Below, piece after piece: positions 32,231-44,846 of a stretch of DNA of 64,000 bases. Under the pieces are notes generated by a model that made no database searches, had not been told where the DNA came from, and saw only the letters and a list, made by a program, of their open reading frames with translations. Position 1 is the stretch's first letter. Each line of letters starts with the position of its first letter. The DNA comes from Gracilariopsis chorda (lineage: Eukaryota > Rhodophyta > Florideophyceae > Gracilariales > Gracilariaceae): contig NBIV01000017.1 in assembly GCA_003194525.1 (NCBI GenBank), positions 464,820 to 528,819 of the forward strand. The letters are read 5' to 3'. The translations under genes and the position numbers were made by a program.

Positions 32231-32523
32231 CCAAAGGGTCCTTTGCAGTACAGTACTTGAGTATTTGTGTAGTATTTGCGTTTTTAAACTGATTCCTGCG
32301 TGTAGTTTTACTTATATAATGCATCCAATAGCACTCATATAAGCGATTAACCTACGATATCCGTTGTTTGTGCAGTTATTTTGTAATTGTCATGGAGCTC
32401 TTCTGTTTTCTGCATAAAAATCGTTCTGTAATAGCACTTAATGTTTAATTAAAACAAACATTTGGCAAATTAAACAAAAAGAAGAGGTTTCTCTCTTCAT
32501 CTGTCACCTTCCTTGCGAACCAT

Positions 32524-32563
32524 TCGTCTCAAGTTAAGCCCAGTCTGAAAAAAGCCCTTCTGA
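32524..32563. repeat. Fragment of a pogo-type terminal repeat
   Basis: TCTCAAGTTAAGCCC and AGCCCTTCTGA match the terminal repeat of the element at 41485-43704. This is probably the scar of a related element. Confidence 0.4.
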
Positions 32564-32598
32564 TAGCTATTCTTGTTAACCATTTGACTTCCAAAAAG

Positions 32599-33083
32599 TC
32601 TTTACACTATAATGATTTGTTCATCTATGAGGGGGATGTCCTTGATTGAATGGCGGCGTTCTGTCATTGAACCACGTTTCATGCCCTTCTACGGGCATGC
32701 ACAACTCTCTTTTGGCGCAACGCCTCTCTGCCATTTGAAAACTTCAACAGCAGCAGCAAACGGGCTGCTCAGTGGACACTACTACCATAAGTACTGCAGT
32801 GAGAGCCAGTTACAGAAATCAACGTTTCGTGCTTTAGCCTCATTGGTTGGCACTGCACCCAATTTGAGCAACTAGTGCAATACAGCTATCAGCCAATCAC
32901 ACAAAATCAAAACTGTTGCAAACTCTACTGCTATTACTGCTCTAAGTGCCAAGGCGCTCCAGGGCTCTACATGCGCTATTGCGAGTTTGACTGAGCAAGG
33001 TGCCGGAAGAGCCTCCGAAAGTTACCATAATAAACAAGTGGCGCGCAGCGCCGCCAGCGGACGAACGCCATTTTCACTTGTCT
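32599..33083 (+). repeat. Terminal direct repeat of Helitron C, 5' copy
   Basis: It starts TCTTTACACTATAATGATTTG and has the GGCGTT...TGGCGCAACGCC hairpin (decayed), the CAG run, and the GC-rich 3' hairpin (GCGCGCAGCGCCGCC), ending TTCACTTGTCTC. It corresponds to 57460-57928 of Helitron B. Confidence 0.8.
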
Positions 33084-34300
33084 CTCGACTCTTAAGCAAT
33101 TACATGCGTACTAGGATGGGGCTGCTGTTCACTAAATGGAGGTGTCACGCCAATAAACTGCTTTGCATGCCACTCTAAGCGCACGAAAGATGCCCATTTG
33201 GTGCAACGACTCTCTTGCAGTCACAAAATTCAGGAGCAGCTGCGGTTGCAAATAGTTCAGTTTATTAGCTGCTGCATGCTGACTGTGAACTGGTTGCTGA
33301 ATGGCTCCCAATAGATTCAAGTTGTAGTGCAAGCCATTCAGCAGCGAAACCCGGCTTTTCAATGAGACACGTAGCAGGTTGCACTGCGCCAGTGCGTTCT
33401 ATGCAGAAATTGCCCTGCAGACATCCCTGCAATTGACGTATGTACTGCACTAGCGTAGTCCCAAAAGCATCTTGCGTGCTGACCGTGATAACTATATTGA
33501 CCCCCACTCAGGCTTGGCTAATAGCGCAGTGTCGTAAGATTTTGCTACTTTGGGCACTGCAGACCGGCCTGGGACCTCTGCACGGCCGAGGTCGTGTGCA
33601 GGTCACCATAAGAGAACCCATTCAGTACCAGGGATATGAGAAATTTCAGGTTCTCCTGTATAATATACTGGCCGTTTGACGGCGATCCAGGTTGTTTGAA
33701 GGTTTCCCGGACTTAACACATGCTTTCTGTGCAGGGTGCAAGGCGGGCGACAAGTCGTACTTCTTGGGGCTGGAAATCACGCTCAGATGTGTGAGTGAAG
33801 GCAAAAGAACCCCAACAACCGGAAGCTGGTTAAACATAAAATGGCTTGAAAATCTGCTGGCCAAAATCCGACCGTCAAGGTCAATCAGGAGTGTTTCAAG
33901 AGTCCCTGTGCTATTCACGACTGCATAGGCCAAATATAAGTGTTGAAGTAGATTTTAATTGCTCATGTAGCTAGGCCCGGTCTGTTCGAAACAACAAACT
34001 GCAACCACTTTTTGCACTTTCAACCTTTTATATATTGAAAAGTATACTGGAACTATATCAAACGTTTTACAGTTTTGAAAGAATAGAATTGTTGTTTCTT
34101 ACTTTTGTAAATTAATGTGACAACAGGGGGTTCTCGTGTGATCTCCAATGAACCTAAGCAGAACTAGGAGGGTGCCAGAGAAAGTTCTGGAGGGGCCAGT
34201 TTGAACGCAGGCGATGAAAGGAAAATCGCTGGTTGTTGTCGCGTCGACAGCGGTGAAGCGTTGGCAGGAGCTGGATGGCCTTCCCACTTACCAGCTCCTC
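33084..34300 (+). other. Helitron C leader
   Basis: No gene. It aligns with 57460-56300 of Helitron B and keeps one copy of the CACTGCGCCAGTGC core at about 33390. Confidence 0.65.
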
Positions 34301-34419
34301 CAGCTTCAGCTGAGGTGAGGATAAATAAGAGCCCAGTGCACGTTCAAGGACCCAATGTTCCAGCCGTGTAAAGAGACGAAATTCCTCCTGCCCCTACGTC
34401 AGTTGCAGCGGCAAGTAGC

Positions 34420-35950
34420 ACATGCACCGCTGGAGCCAATGGGTTCTTTCCTACAGGCCTTCCAACTTCGTGCCCAATACCTGGACTTCTGTAGCTATTG
34501 AGAGGGCTTCCAAGTCACATTACGCTGCCCCCGCTGCCCCTGCTACCGCCCTCCCTCCCACTGATGCGTTCAGAACAGATGTATGTTGGGATGGAAGTGG
34601 AAGAGGATGCGAACACTCCTGCTTACTCACGGCCGCCACAGTAACCGTCCCGGCCATAGGCTGAGCAGGGAGAAAAGCAGATGCCTATTTCCATGGAATT
34701 TGAAGCCGATGGGATCACTCCTGTTCCCTTACAGCCACCAAAGCGGCAGGTCGAAAAGCTGCAGCGGTCACAGCAGCTATAGCAGCAGCTTGATACGACG
34801 ATCGTGCAGTCTGCTTGGTGTCCTGATCGGGGACTCTATCACGTATAGTATGCATGAGATCAGGCAGATCAGGCGTGGAATGATCTGAGGATCCGTGCAA
34901 GCGTGCCTTAGTTGGCGACGCTTCGCACTGCGGGTCAAAAGCGATGCCGAAGATGCGGCCAGCACTGACACACATTGTCCTCCTGCCAGTACCGGACTGG
35001 ACATTGCATTGAGAATTCATAGCTGCAAGTAATGCGTTTTGTTTTGCTAAACAAACAGGTAACTGGAATTTGTATGGAGTTGGAAGATTATCTGGATGAT
35101 GCATCACGTTGCGCGGAAGGTATGGGACCAAGTTGATTCGCAATCTGTACAGCTTGAGATCGTTTCATTACCAATTTCTCAACTTGGATACACTCTTCGC
35201 GACGAAGCAAGCGTTCATGGACATGCCGTGTGTAACGGGAGGCGCTATTTCCTTTCTAAGACTTAAGGGCAACAGAGTTCTCGCTCTCCCCACGCAGTAC
35301 CTGAACAATATGCACTGCAGCTTTCTGTGGGGTACTGATCCGCCTTCCTTGAATCCATCTTACTATGCGCATGCCAATCTGGGTGTATTCATTCAAGATG
35401 TCAAGGTACAACACATCATACCCAAAATGTCCGATGTGATCCAGCCAAGGCTGGACGTGGTGTGCAAGCGTTACCGATCCATGTTTCGCATGCAATAGCA
35501 ACGAAATGCGGAGACTGCCGTGGATATCAGCATGCAAGCAGCGGAATAAGAAGTAGTACTACGACGATACGACGGAGCCCGAAGTGCCACAGTCAAAGCT
35601 CTTCAAACAGGTGCAATTCCTTTCCCTGAAGATGGTCCTGATGAAGGGCCAACCATGATGAGAACGCCTATCCTGGATCCGGCTAGCCAATACCGATTGT
35701 AGTCTGAAGTACCGCGCTTGGTAGGAGGAACCGATACAGATGAGCACGAAGTAATGAAAGTTGCTGCTGCTGCTGCTGAAGTTGGAGCAACTGCCAATGC
35801 TGCAAACAATGCGCAAGTGCGGTGCCGAATTCTAAAACCGGCATCCACGTTTGCGGAGAAAGGCACTATCTCTCTGGTCTATCCGTACGGTGATCAGAAC
35901 GAAATTTTGGAAATCTTCGTGTTTCTAGACGCAAGAAACCGCCTCTAGCA
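34420..35950 (+). pseudogene. Helitron C N-terminal ORF remnant
   Basis: Fragments match the Helitron B protein. 35109-35498 matches from the middle (FLNLDTLFATKQAFMDM) to YRSMFRMQ, where TAG replaces a Gln of B. 35718-35948 contains VYPYGDQ. Around 34840 the B sequence VYYAWD is broken by TAG and TGA. Confidence 0.75.
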
Positions 35951-36269
35951 AAGCTCAGGTCTCAGCGTCAACGCATTGAAGCTCCGAAAGCTCACCTGGG
36001 CTGAGAACGCAAGCGAGATCTGTAGGCAGGCAATATCCTTCTAAAAATTAGACCGTTGATGAAGGTATGAATTCATTGCAGCTAATTAAACATAAAGAAA
36101 ATGCGATTGTGCTACCTGGAAAGAAAATAACAAGCACGAATTGAACAGGAGAAAGAGATCCAAGCACAACAGTGAACCGGTCATGTGTCACCATCACAGT
36201 TCGCCAAAATGGGACGTTCATTCCTACCTGAGAACTCTGTGAATTAAGCAGGGTACGGGAAGAACGAAA

Positions 36270-37472
36270 GCATGGACGTACAGAACATTGTTAAGCGGAG
36301 AGGACCGCCTTCTCTGTTCATTGAATATCTGCCGAAAGTACATCCAGCAGATTGGTATGGACACCAAAACTTGCAGCGCATTTATGGAATAGAGTACCTG
36401 CCTTCGACCGTTTGAAAGACAGGATCTGATTGCAAAGTTTTACAACCAGTACGCTACTGACTTCATGAAGGACATGGAGAAGAACTAGGAGCACATATTT
36501 GGAATGAAGTACTTGGGGCTTGCATCCAAGCTCGAATTTCAAGAACGCAATGTGGCTCATCACCATATCTTCGTGGGGCTCGAGGGGAGCGTGATTAAAG
36601 TCGTTGATGTAATCAACGAACGTTATCCTGCAGAGACTTCTCTTTCCGGTGACGATGATGCATTGAATGCCCTCATTAGTTCCATACACAGTCACCAACA
36701 GTCCCCTCTATTGCTGGAATCGGGCTGGGCAGTGCAAATTTTGATACGACAACAACATGATTGTACCGGGGATGTACATTGAAGAGGCATGTATCGCGTA
36801 GTCTAACGCAAAAGAAGGGCAGAATAGCACAAGATTGTGCCGTACAATCCAACTTGCACCAAAAGTACCGCTCCCATACCAATTAATAACGCATGCAAGG
36901 GTGGTGTGCAGTGGCATATCTGATAAATTACGTGATTGAACAGCCCAAAGCACAAAAGTTGGTGCTCAGTTCGAGTGGTGCTAATGAAATGGGCGCGCAA
37001 AAAGAGCAGCAACAATAGCCGCAAATGCAGAACGATATTCGCGCATACAAGCGTGCACGCGTGGTGGGCGCTTGCTACACCGCTTGGAGAGTTCTTGAGT
37101 TTTTGGCCATTTGCATATTCTACCTAAAGTAGAGACACTAGCCATCAAGTTGTTAGTGGAGCGGTCATTTCTCCTAAAAGGTGCAAACCAGCTCCTTTTC
37201 GCATCCCAGTCGTGCAAGGGAGACATTTTGCAAGGCTCGGAGCATATGCAAACCAATGTTACCTTTCTTACTTCGAAAAGGTGCGTTTTTGTAGCACGCT
37301 TAACGCCCATGTGCCTAATACGCATGACAGAGACAGCATTGAGATGACTAAATACTACTTTGATCCACCCATGTACGTGTTAGTGCGCACAGAAGACGAG
37401 CATTGCGTCGAAAGCACCAAAATTGGATCAGCCTCCGATATTGAGCTGATTGCTCTTCGTTTCTGCTCATGA
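36270..37472 (+). pseudogene. Helitron C Rep domain remnant
   Basis: 36504-36782 matches the HUH region of Helitron B (KLEFQERNVAHHHIFVGLEG; B has PHHHMLVWLEG). 36936-37130 and 37212-37472 match the following part. Multiple stops are present and no helicase follows. Confidence 0.75.
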
Positions 37473-38019
37473 ATCAGGGCTTGAGAGCTTATTAACGAAC
37501 AAACACCTCCAATGGGTTTTATCTCCTTTTTCCACTATAATGATTCATTCCGATTGATGAAAGGAATTTTAATCAAAAAAAACCGTGCAAACGTCCTAAA
37601 ACACAGCTAAAAAATCATTTTTAACGAATAAACTCTCTTTAATTCAAAAAAATTAACAGCAGCAGGACCATCAACAGTAGAGCTCAAAGTTATCTGCTTC
37701 TCCTCTATGTCGACTATCACTGCTGCGCAGTGGCTGATACTAAAGCAGTGCAGCCATCTCATCGCATGGCGGGTGGAACTGCAGTCATGCTGGTACTTTT
37801 AGCCAGTTGCAATTCAATGTATTCTGCACATGCACTGTTATGGCAGCCAGTTACGAAAGTAGATGCGCTGAAATGCATCTCTATTCCACATGCACCCTCG
37901 TCGTAGCCACTCATATTGGTTTGCAGACCGTTAGCAAGCGATAGCGAGTAAAAACTGCCTGCAGATCCTTCAAACCTACTCTTGTTCACTGCCAAAACAG
38001 TGCCACGGCTGTAGACCGC

Positions 38020-38432
38020 TTTTACTTGATTATTACCCGTTAAGCATATACATACGTATGGGTGGGTTGCTGTTGATTGATTGGGGGAGTTGTGCTACAA
38101 AACGGCTTTGCACGCCCCCGTATGCACAAGCAAAACGGCATTGTGGCGCAACATCTCGATGCCATTTGAATCATTCAGCAGCAGCACCAACAAAGCTCTC
38201 TGCTTAGTGGCTGGCACTTTCATAACGACTGCAGTGCCAGCCAGGTACAGAAAGCGACGTGTCGCACCTCACCTTTCTTGTATATCACTGCAGTCAATTT
38301 AGGCACATAGTTACAAACCTTTACGGCTCTACAAGATACTCTTGGCGCCGCGAAAGGTACTTCATAAACATATCTAGATAAAACACGCGGCGTGCAGTGC
38401 TGCTTGCGGCGTGAGGCCGCATTCACTTGTTT
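38020..38432 (+). repeat. Terminal direct repeat of Helitron C, 3' copy
   Basis: Same module as at 32599: TGTGGCGCAACATC hairpin arm, CAG run, paired ACTGCAGTGCCAGCC, GC-rich hairpin and ATTCACTTGT end. It is in direct orientation to the 5' copy. Confidence 0.75.
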
Positions 38433-39748
38433 TTGTATTCTAAGGATTCGACTAGCTCGTTGTCAGAGGAATTCTTAGGTAGAGTAGACGTTCACGAGTG
38501 GAGTGGTTTAAACAATAGTTCTTTGTTACGTAGACAATAGTTGCTTCTGGAATCATTGCAAAAAAGACCATCGAGTTTGACTTGATAAAAAAGAATACTT
38601 CTCAAATCAAAAGACCCCTAAGACGACCATATCTTATTGCTAGCCTTGTCCATTTGCGTTCCTCATCTTTGTTCTTCATCCCTTCCATTTTGTGAAGCCC
38701 TGGTACTCTCTTTCTTTGGTTCCCTGTCAAAGTCAAGCACTCTCTACTCCATCCTCATTGCGGTCCTGAATGCTGCAATTTGTTGATCAGAATGGGAAAT
38801 AAGGCAGTATGTAGTGCTAACGCAATGGCGCTGGCGGGGGCAAAAAATACAGGCACAAGGACGGGGCCGTACTTGTGACTAACTATTCTGTCACTTTGAG
38901 TAGTAATTATTCAATACTTTTTCAAAAGTGGTAGTCAAAAACGTTCAGTGATAAACAAAAAATAAGACGATGACTACTTAGTTTGCCGAGGTAGTTAGTC
39001 ACATTCCCTATTATGGCAAAATAGTCAGTCACAAAGACGCCCCTGCACCAGGACCTTTGAAGTTCCTTCAAGGATGCGTCTGGTCCCTTGTCTTCCACGA
39101 GGGATCAGGTGTTTTATATTGCGTGCAAACAGCGTCATTTGCTGTCCTACTACGTGCAGCACAAGCCTGTTTGCTGTTTTTCACTCGCAAACACTACAAG
39201 CAGCCTATTCCTACAAGCCGGCAAAACGCATCCCCTTGAAGCCCGTCCCGCTTCCAGCCTGTCAAGACGCCGCAACCAAGCCTTTCGTTATATTCTGTAC
39301 AAGGCGCACGGGCGCATTTGCGTGGCCATCAACACAGCGAATCAAGGACACTGCTGAAAAGCGAACTAGCTCGAGAAGTGATAAGCCAAGCAAAACGCAA
39401 TCTAGAACTACGTTATGTCAAACGGAAGGTCATTAAGTTCATTGTCATTGTTTTTCGTAGGCTCTATCCTGACTGATGCCCCGTATCCTTCCAGCCAATC
39501 ATCAGTTCGTCGCAGGGGTTAACGGGAATGCCAGGCCATATCTTTTGCTTCAGGATAATTATTTTACTAGAGATGAGGCCAGAAGGAGAAACACCAAGGT
39601 AAAACAAGATGAGTGTATGAAGACTATGCAGACTGCTACATTTGTGCCTGAGAGAGAAGACGTGTCACCTGACTCCGAGCTTACAGACCGGCGATGCCAT
39701 CCCAAGCACATTAAAATTACCTATTCCATAATAACCGAATTGACTTCC
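38433..39748. other. Gene-free interval
   Basis: I see no gene. An ORF of 89 codons (39088-39357) and its overlapping neighbour have no recognisable motif. Confidence 0.4.
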
Positions 39749-40750
39749 CTAGACATTCAGTGCTTCGCCGAAACTATTCCCCAAAACAAACGACTCCTCT
39801 TGGTCCTTGTCATATGCTGTGGCTAGAGCAAGAAAAGCAACTTTGAAATCCACTCCAACTGATTTCTTTGCCGTAGGCGATACCACTTCAACCTCACTTG
39901 TTAGAAAAGATTCCGCAGTTCGAATACTGTCGATATTTTCGTTGATACTACTCATAATAGCGGAAAGCTGCAATAAGGCACTTCCTAATGCGTCTGAAGT
40001 TGCCACTTGGTGTTCCATACGGGCGATTTGCTCCTCCAAAGCTTGTTTTCTGCCTTCTTCATCTTTCAGCTGTTCGTTTGCGTCGTTCAACTTACTCTGA
40101 GCAGCACTCCACTCTTGTTTAACCTTTTCTTCTGCAGCCTGGGCTGCTTTCGCGTGAGACTCTTGAATGCTAAGTTCTTGCTCCAGCATCTTTTTCTTTC
40201 CTATAATAGCAGACAAAGCATGGTCCGCTGCTAGAACAAGTGCCCCAATACCTGTCCACGCAAACGCTGCTTCTATATCATGTCGCTTCTCTTCAGCCTG
40301 TATCTGGTTTACGACATCACCGATAACTTGTTTGGTATGCGTGACCTGTTCCTCAGCCTGCTGCATGGCTTCCTTGTCACCCTCAATGTTTGCACTGAGT
40401 TGATCCATCGTGGATTGTAAAGAAGATACTGCGCTTTGACATTTCTCTACTAACATTTGGTCATTATCCAAAGCATTCTGAGCCAAACTCCTGGATGCTG
40501 CAGCATGATCGCCGTATTGCTTCCCTAGTCTGATGAACAGGTCCATTTCTTGAGGGACTCTATGTAGTAATTCGGAAAGGTCAGCTCCGCGATTGTTGGT
40601 GTACGTGGTGAATGCATTCTGTAGAGCTGTGATAATATCGTTTGCCACCGGCATGGCCCATCCGGGATTCAAACGGTCTTCGTTTAGTGCTAGGCGAACA
40701 CATTCCTCATCTGGGAGTTTAATCCCTAGCTGACTTGGTGGGATGACCAT
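39749..40750 (-). CDS. Coiled-coil protein with central hydrophobic hairpin, 333 aa
   Basis: Clean single-exon frame from ATG 40750 to TAG 39749. Two long amphipathic helices (about residues 80-160 and 187-285) flank a hydrophobic segment at 161-184 (AAFAWTGIGALVLAADHALSAIIG). This layout, long helices around a hydrophobic hairpin, is characteristic of alpha-helical pore-forming proteins of the ClyA/Hbl/Xax type. It is a structural analogy from sequence layout only; a membrane-associated scaffold is an alternative. No signal peptide is visible. No frame breaks, unlike the surrounding TE remains, so it is probably a working host gene. Confidence 0.7.
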   Translation of the reverse strand: MVIPPSQLGIKLPDEECVRLALNEDRLNPGWAMPVANDIITALQNAFTTYTNNRGADLSELLHRVPQEMDLFIRLGKQYGDHAAASRSLAQNALDNDQMLVEKCQSAVSSLQSTMDQLSANIEGDKEAMQQAEEQVTHTKQVIGDVVNQIQAEEKRHDIEAAFAWTGIGALVLAADHALSAIIGKKKMLEQELSIQESHAKAAQAAEEKVKQEWSAAQSKLNDANEQLKDEEGRKQALEEQIARMEHQVATSDALGSALLQLSAIMSSINENIDSIRTAESFLTSEVEVVSPTAKKSVGVDFKVAFLALATAYDKDQEESFVLGNSFGEALNV

Positions 40751-41484
40751 ACTGAGCGTAAGCAGCTAGGGGTCTCCCGTTGCTCCAGTGGTGTAGCCGT
40801 TTCCTCTTTCCTGGGAATCGTTTTTCTAAGCTACCCGGAGCGATGAGGATCGAGCGCAACCCCGACGGCGAGTACCGCGAGATTAAATACGGTACCGAGA
40901 CAAAATTCACTTATGAAAATATCTAAATGAGGCTCACGAAAGAAACTGTTTGGGAGGAGGTGTCTTCCTAAACCACACATTGCTGGTCACATTTGAATGA
41001 TCTCCAGACTAGCCAGCAGCATGAGAATCATACGAAACCGATTTTGAATGCATTTGCAAACGGTTACATAGGTTTAATGTGTTCCACAATATTGAGTGTC
41101 CATCAGCAAGCATATTCTACAGTGCTGCTTGGAACTCACTTTCGAAAGGGACGTCGCATGGCCCCTGTCACGCAAAAGATCACGCGCCGTGCTTAAATCT
41201 GACACATTGAGTAGGTAAGCTTAGCCAAACTTCTGAGAACATGTGATAAATTTCACCATATCGATAGCAGTGGTGGAAGCTCACCCCTTAACCCTTTTGA
41301 CCCGAAACGTCTTATCTCTATTATAATCGAGATAAGCGGAGAGCCAATCAAAAGAAAACGCTTGCACCTCTTCCTTTGGCACAGTGCCCTGTGTGCAGCC
41401 GATGATAAGGTTTCTGGTTCAAAAGCGTTGTGAATCGGATTTGCCTACGTGTACTGTATGTAGGCTTGACACTTGAGGGTAGTG
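40751..41484. other. Intergenic interval
   Basis: No gene. An 8-bp inverted repeat (CTTATCTC ... GAGATAAG) with a 10-nt AT-rich spacer lies at about 41309-41334. The segment just above 40750 is the likely promoter side of the coiled-coil gene. Confidence 0.35.
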
Positions 41485-43704
41485 GTCAGAAAGGCTTAAG
41501 TTGAGACAAAAACTGGGCTTGAAAAACCCGCATTTTTAGGCTGTATTGCCAGAAAATATCCTCTCATGTAGGGCCAAAGCAAGACCCTGCGCGGTTCTGG
41601 GCTTTCCTTGAGACAACGCTCTCGCCGTCCCCATCACACAAACTTGTCTCTTATCGAGGCAAGCGCAAACTATAGAAAAACTTTAGCAAATCCTGATATT
41701 CTCTTTTTTTCAGTGCACTCGTTTCTTCGTCCAAGTTTGGCCTCAAGGCGCCTAAATAACTTATTCAACACAACCGCATCATAATCTTCAGCGCAAAACA
41801 ACGGCAGCAAATTATCTATTTCATACTGCAATTTCCAAGCGACTTTCGCCTTTTTTACCTTACTCTTGGAACTAACGCACTTTTTAATAACCTTTGCTGT
41901 ACTATTGCAGCGCTTTATTACATTCAATGTGCTCGCAGTAGGTCGAAATGTTGTGGTATCACCCTGTTTATAAGAATTACTCTAAAATACGCAAACAAGT
42001 GCTTTTAATAGCGCAGTTTCCGAGAAAACTCGGTTTGTCGAACGCTTGTTCTGGAGAGTCTTCTTTACTACTGTGAATGCAGGTGTAGGATCTTTATGAG
42101 CTTTCACGGCCTCCTAAATGTTTTATTGAATAGGCATTGTCACTTTTGCAAAGTCTAAGTAATTTTTCAAACCGCCAATGATTTCCCTTCAATTTCCTTG
42201 TCTTCACCAATGTTGCGGATCCCAAATTCTTTGCGCAACTTGTCCACAAACACATTGTCCAGTGGCCATAAGCCAAAGTCGACGAAACTCTTTTGAACAA
42301 TTTAACCTCCGCAGTGATTGCAAGATAGCCTGTCATTGCCAAAGTCATTCTTACACAAATTTTTGCATTTGAGAACTCCTAAGTTGCCAAAAACGCATCA
42401 CAAAACGATTCAGTTTCTTCTTTGAAGTGCTTGTTTATTTGAAAATTGCAGGGGTGTAGAAAATGAGACATTTTTTCTGGAAGCTAGATAACATGTATGT
42501 TGAAAGTTTTGCATTCGTCTAACCACCATTGTTTTCATGCTGTGTGATCATGAAGCAAAAGAAAGAGGGAATTAGATTTTAACACGCACTGACGAGCGTA
42601 GTTTGCGAAAATTTCAACGAAATTCTTCAACAGGATGGGATCCATAGAAACTTTTGGACTACATCGAACTAAGGTTTTGTTCATAATCAAGTTCGAATAT
42701 TTGAGCTACCTGTACGTTAAAGCTAGGAGATTCACAGCATTCCCATCACTTGCATCCATCCAATTGACAATGGCTTTCTTTCCTTCTACAAAACGAAACG
42801 GTGGAGCAAGCGTTCCGGACACAGATCTAATCACCACCGCCTTCATATGCTTTACGTTCTTTTTCGGGTCGTACCGTAGAATAAAATAATGGGAATTGGA
42901 TAATTGAAACACCTTGAGTTTGCAGCCATGCTGTGCATTCGCAGCAGTATCATCAGGGTTCCAGATACGTTCTGGGTCTTCAAATAACTCAGGGTCTTCC
43001 TTCTGCGGCTCTGTGATCAGAGTACTAAGTTTTCGAACAAGATCGATGTTTATGCCTTTAAACTACTTATGAGACATGTGATGGACCAAACGAAATGTTA
43101 ATGAGCGGTTTCTTGCACGCAAGGACCAAATGGTGGCATCAGAAGGCATACTTGGATGGTATCCATTACGACCGTGGCCAGCGTTTTCAGCTATGAGACT
43201 TTTTATGTTGTTGTTATCGAAGACAAATCCGCGCTAATCTGCATAAATGAATCGTTTGACAATTGCAGCTTTTTCCGGGCTGTTGAAAATTGTGCATCTA
43301 CAGGGCTTGAAATCTTTTGGGTGGAGAAGTTTGTAAAGTTCATTGCCACATGTGGACTTTATGGCTTTGAGCAAAAGGTTGTTGCTCTAGAAAGCTTGCC
43401 TGTCGACGCAATATTTCGGAGTTTGCAGCCTTGGTGGAAGTGTTCTACCGCGCGTATTCTGTTTGCTTGATCTTCGCTTCTATGCTGTGTTATTCGTTGC
43501 AGTCTAGCGGTTTTGCGTCGCATTAACAGAGGCATTGCGTAGAGAATGGCGTATTGGGGTGGAGAATGGGCCATTTGAGTGCACTGTTCAAGGGTGGGGG
43601 AATATTAAGAAAGAGTGAAGTGGAAGCTTGGAGATACGAGATTACGTCATTTACAGTAGGGCCGTCTCAAGTAAAGCTCTTTCTCAAGTTAAGCCCTTCT
43701 GACT
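41485..43704 (-). mobile_element. Pogo-type DNA transposon with terminal inverted repeats
   Basis: The left end GTCAGAAAGGCTTAAGTTGAGA (41485-41506) and the complement of the right end (43681-43703, GTCAGAAGGGCTTAACTTGAGAA) match at all but two of about 22 positions. A decayed transposase lies between them on the minus strand. No target duplication is clear. Confidence 0.72.
42090..43574 (-). pseudogene. Pogo/jerky-like transposase remnant
   Basis: The N-terminal HTH-like piece at 43359-43574 includes RIRAVEHFHQGCKLRNIAS. Further pieces are 42706-42912 (GTLAPPFRFVEGKKAIVNWM), then LFLLLHDHTA and LPEKMSHFLHPCNF...FKEE (about 42400-42560), the usual region of the second and third acidic residues, and 42094-42348. 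Many stops. Confidence 0.65.
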
Positions 43705-44846
43705 GTTAACCCTTTTAAGCACAGTTGCGAGTGCCGGTTGTGCGCTGCTATGTGCGTAGACCATACTATGGGAAAGTAATTGTGTGGGTAAGAATATCAT
43801 TTTTGCCCAAGCAATGGCGTTCTTATGAGTTGTATCGACGAACGAGTGCAAATTGGGAACGAGGGGCGAAAATATTCCCGAGCAGCAGGCGAGAGACCAA
43901 CTTGGGCCCTTCTCGTGCCCCGTAATCTGCACTCGTTCTTTATGAAAGAAGCTCATACGTATGTCTACATCTGTCTTGTCGTTCCACCCAACTCTCGCCT
44001 CAGTGAACATATAGTTTTATCTTTGCGAATGACCCTTGAGGTCGTGAAGCTTGGCCAGGCGTTTGGTCAGCTTGCCTGTCGTGGATCTGGGTGGAAAGTC
44101 GTGACAAGGCCCCCGTCTAACTGCACTCACGCAGCTGGTCACGAGCCTGTTGTCAGAAGAAGATCTACCCGCCATTTCCCTGTTTTCTTCCCTCGAAGGA
44201 CGAGCTCCAAAGGAGCCTCTGGACGGGGGTTTTCCAGGGGTTTCTCAGAGGACTGTTTGGGTCGGATAGCTACACGCCGGTTCTTTTGTCTGATCTTGCC
44301 GAAGATATGAGGATTGGGCGAAAGGACGTCGTCAATGGTTGCTATGGCGATCAATGTGGTAAATGCGAAGCGCCTTGTCGTGGTGTGCCTCTTAACCGAC
44401 GATCTCTACAGGGTGAATAAAGAGGTGCGGAGAAGAAGGCGATAGTCGTCGGAAACAAAACGCTTCAGTGGTTGAAAACACCTACGGGATTTAATACTCG
44501 TTCTTCGTATCAGATGTAGTCCAACAAGTGTAGCAAGGCTGCTGATTTGTCGTTCGAGGCTACGGTATAGAAGTATTACAGGTTGTTGGGGTTCTTTTCA
44601 AACCCCGCGCTACGAGGAATTAATGTATGCGTGTTCGAAAAAAAAAGAGAGATCTTTGCGAAGGTGGTTTCGCCAACAACCAGGGACATTATGCTCGCGT
44701 TTGGCTTGTACTAATCAAAGCTGGGATTTTCAAAGGGGGAATACTGATGAGTCTATGACACGCCAATCATGCTTAGCCCACCAGCGCTGAGCGCCTTGGA
44801 GGGCGAATAGCTTTGGCAAGGTTGGAAGCTCGCTTTACACTTAGAA
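43705..44846. other. Interval with one unsupported ORF
   Basis: A 161-codon ORF (43825-44310, +) has no recognised motif and may be chance. Nothing else is seen. Confidence 0.35.

Larger units (their letters stand above)
32599..38432 (+). mobile_element. Helitron C, very decayed
   Basis: Plus-strand homologue of Helitron B with the same layout: short terminal repeat (32599-33083), leader, N-terminal ORF, Rep remnant, then another short terminal repeat (about 38020-38432). The helicase part is missing, so the body is about 2.5 kb shorter than in B. Divergence is much higher than between A and B. Confidence 0.82.

Noticed and set aside
40645-40670. tRNA B-box-like sequence on the minus strand
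   Set aside because: TTTGAATCCCGG lies within the coding frame of the 333-aa protein, and no cloverleaf can be drawn around it.
43825-44310. 161-codon ORF
   Set aside because: No domain, hydrophobic pattern or neighbouring signal; ORFs of this length are expected by chance in 64 kb over six frames.
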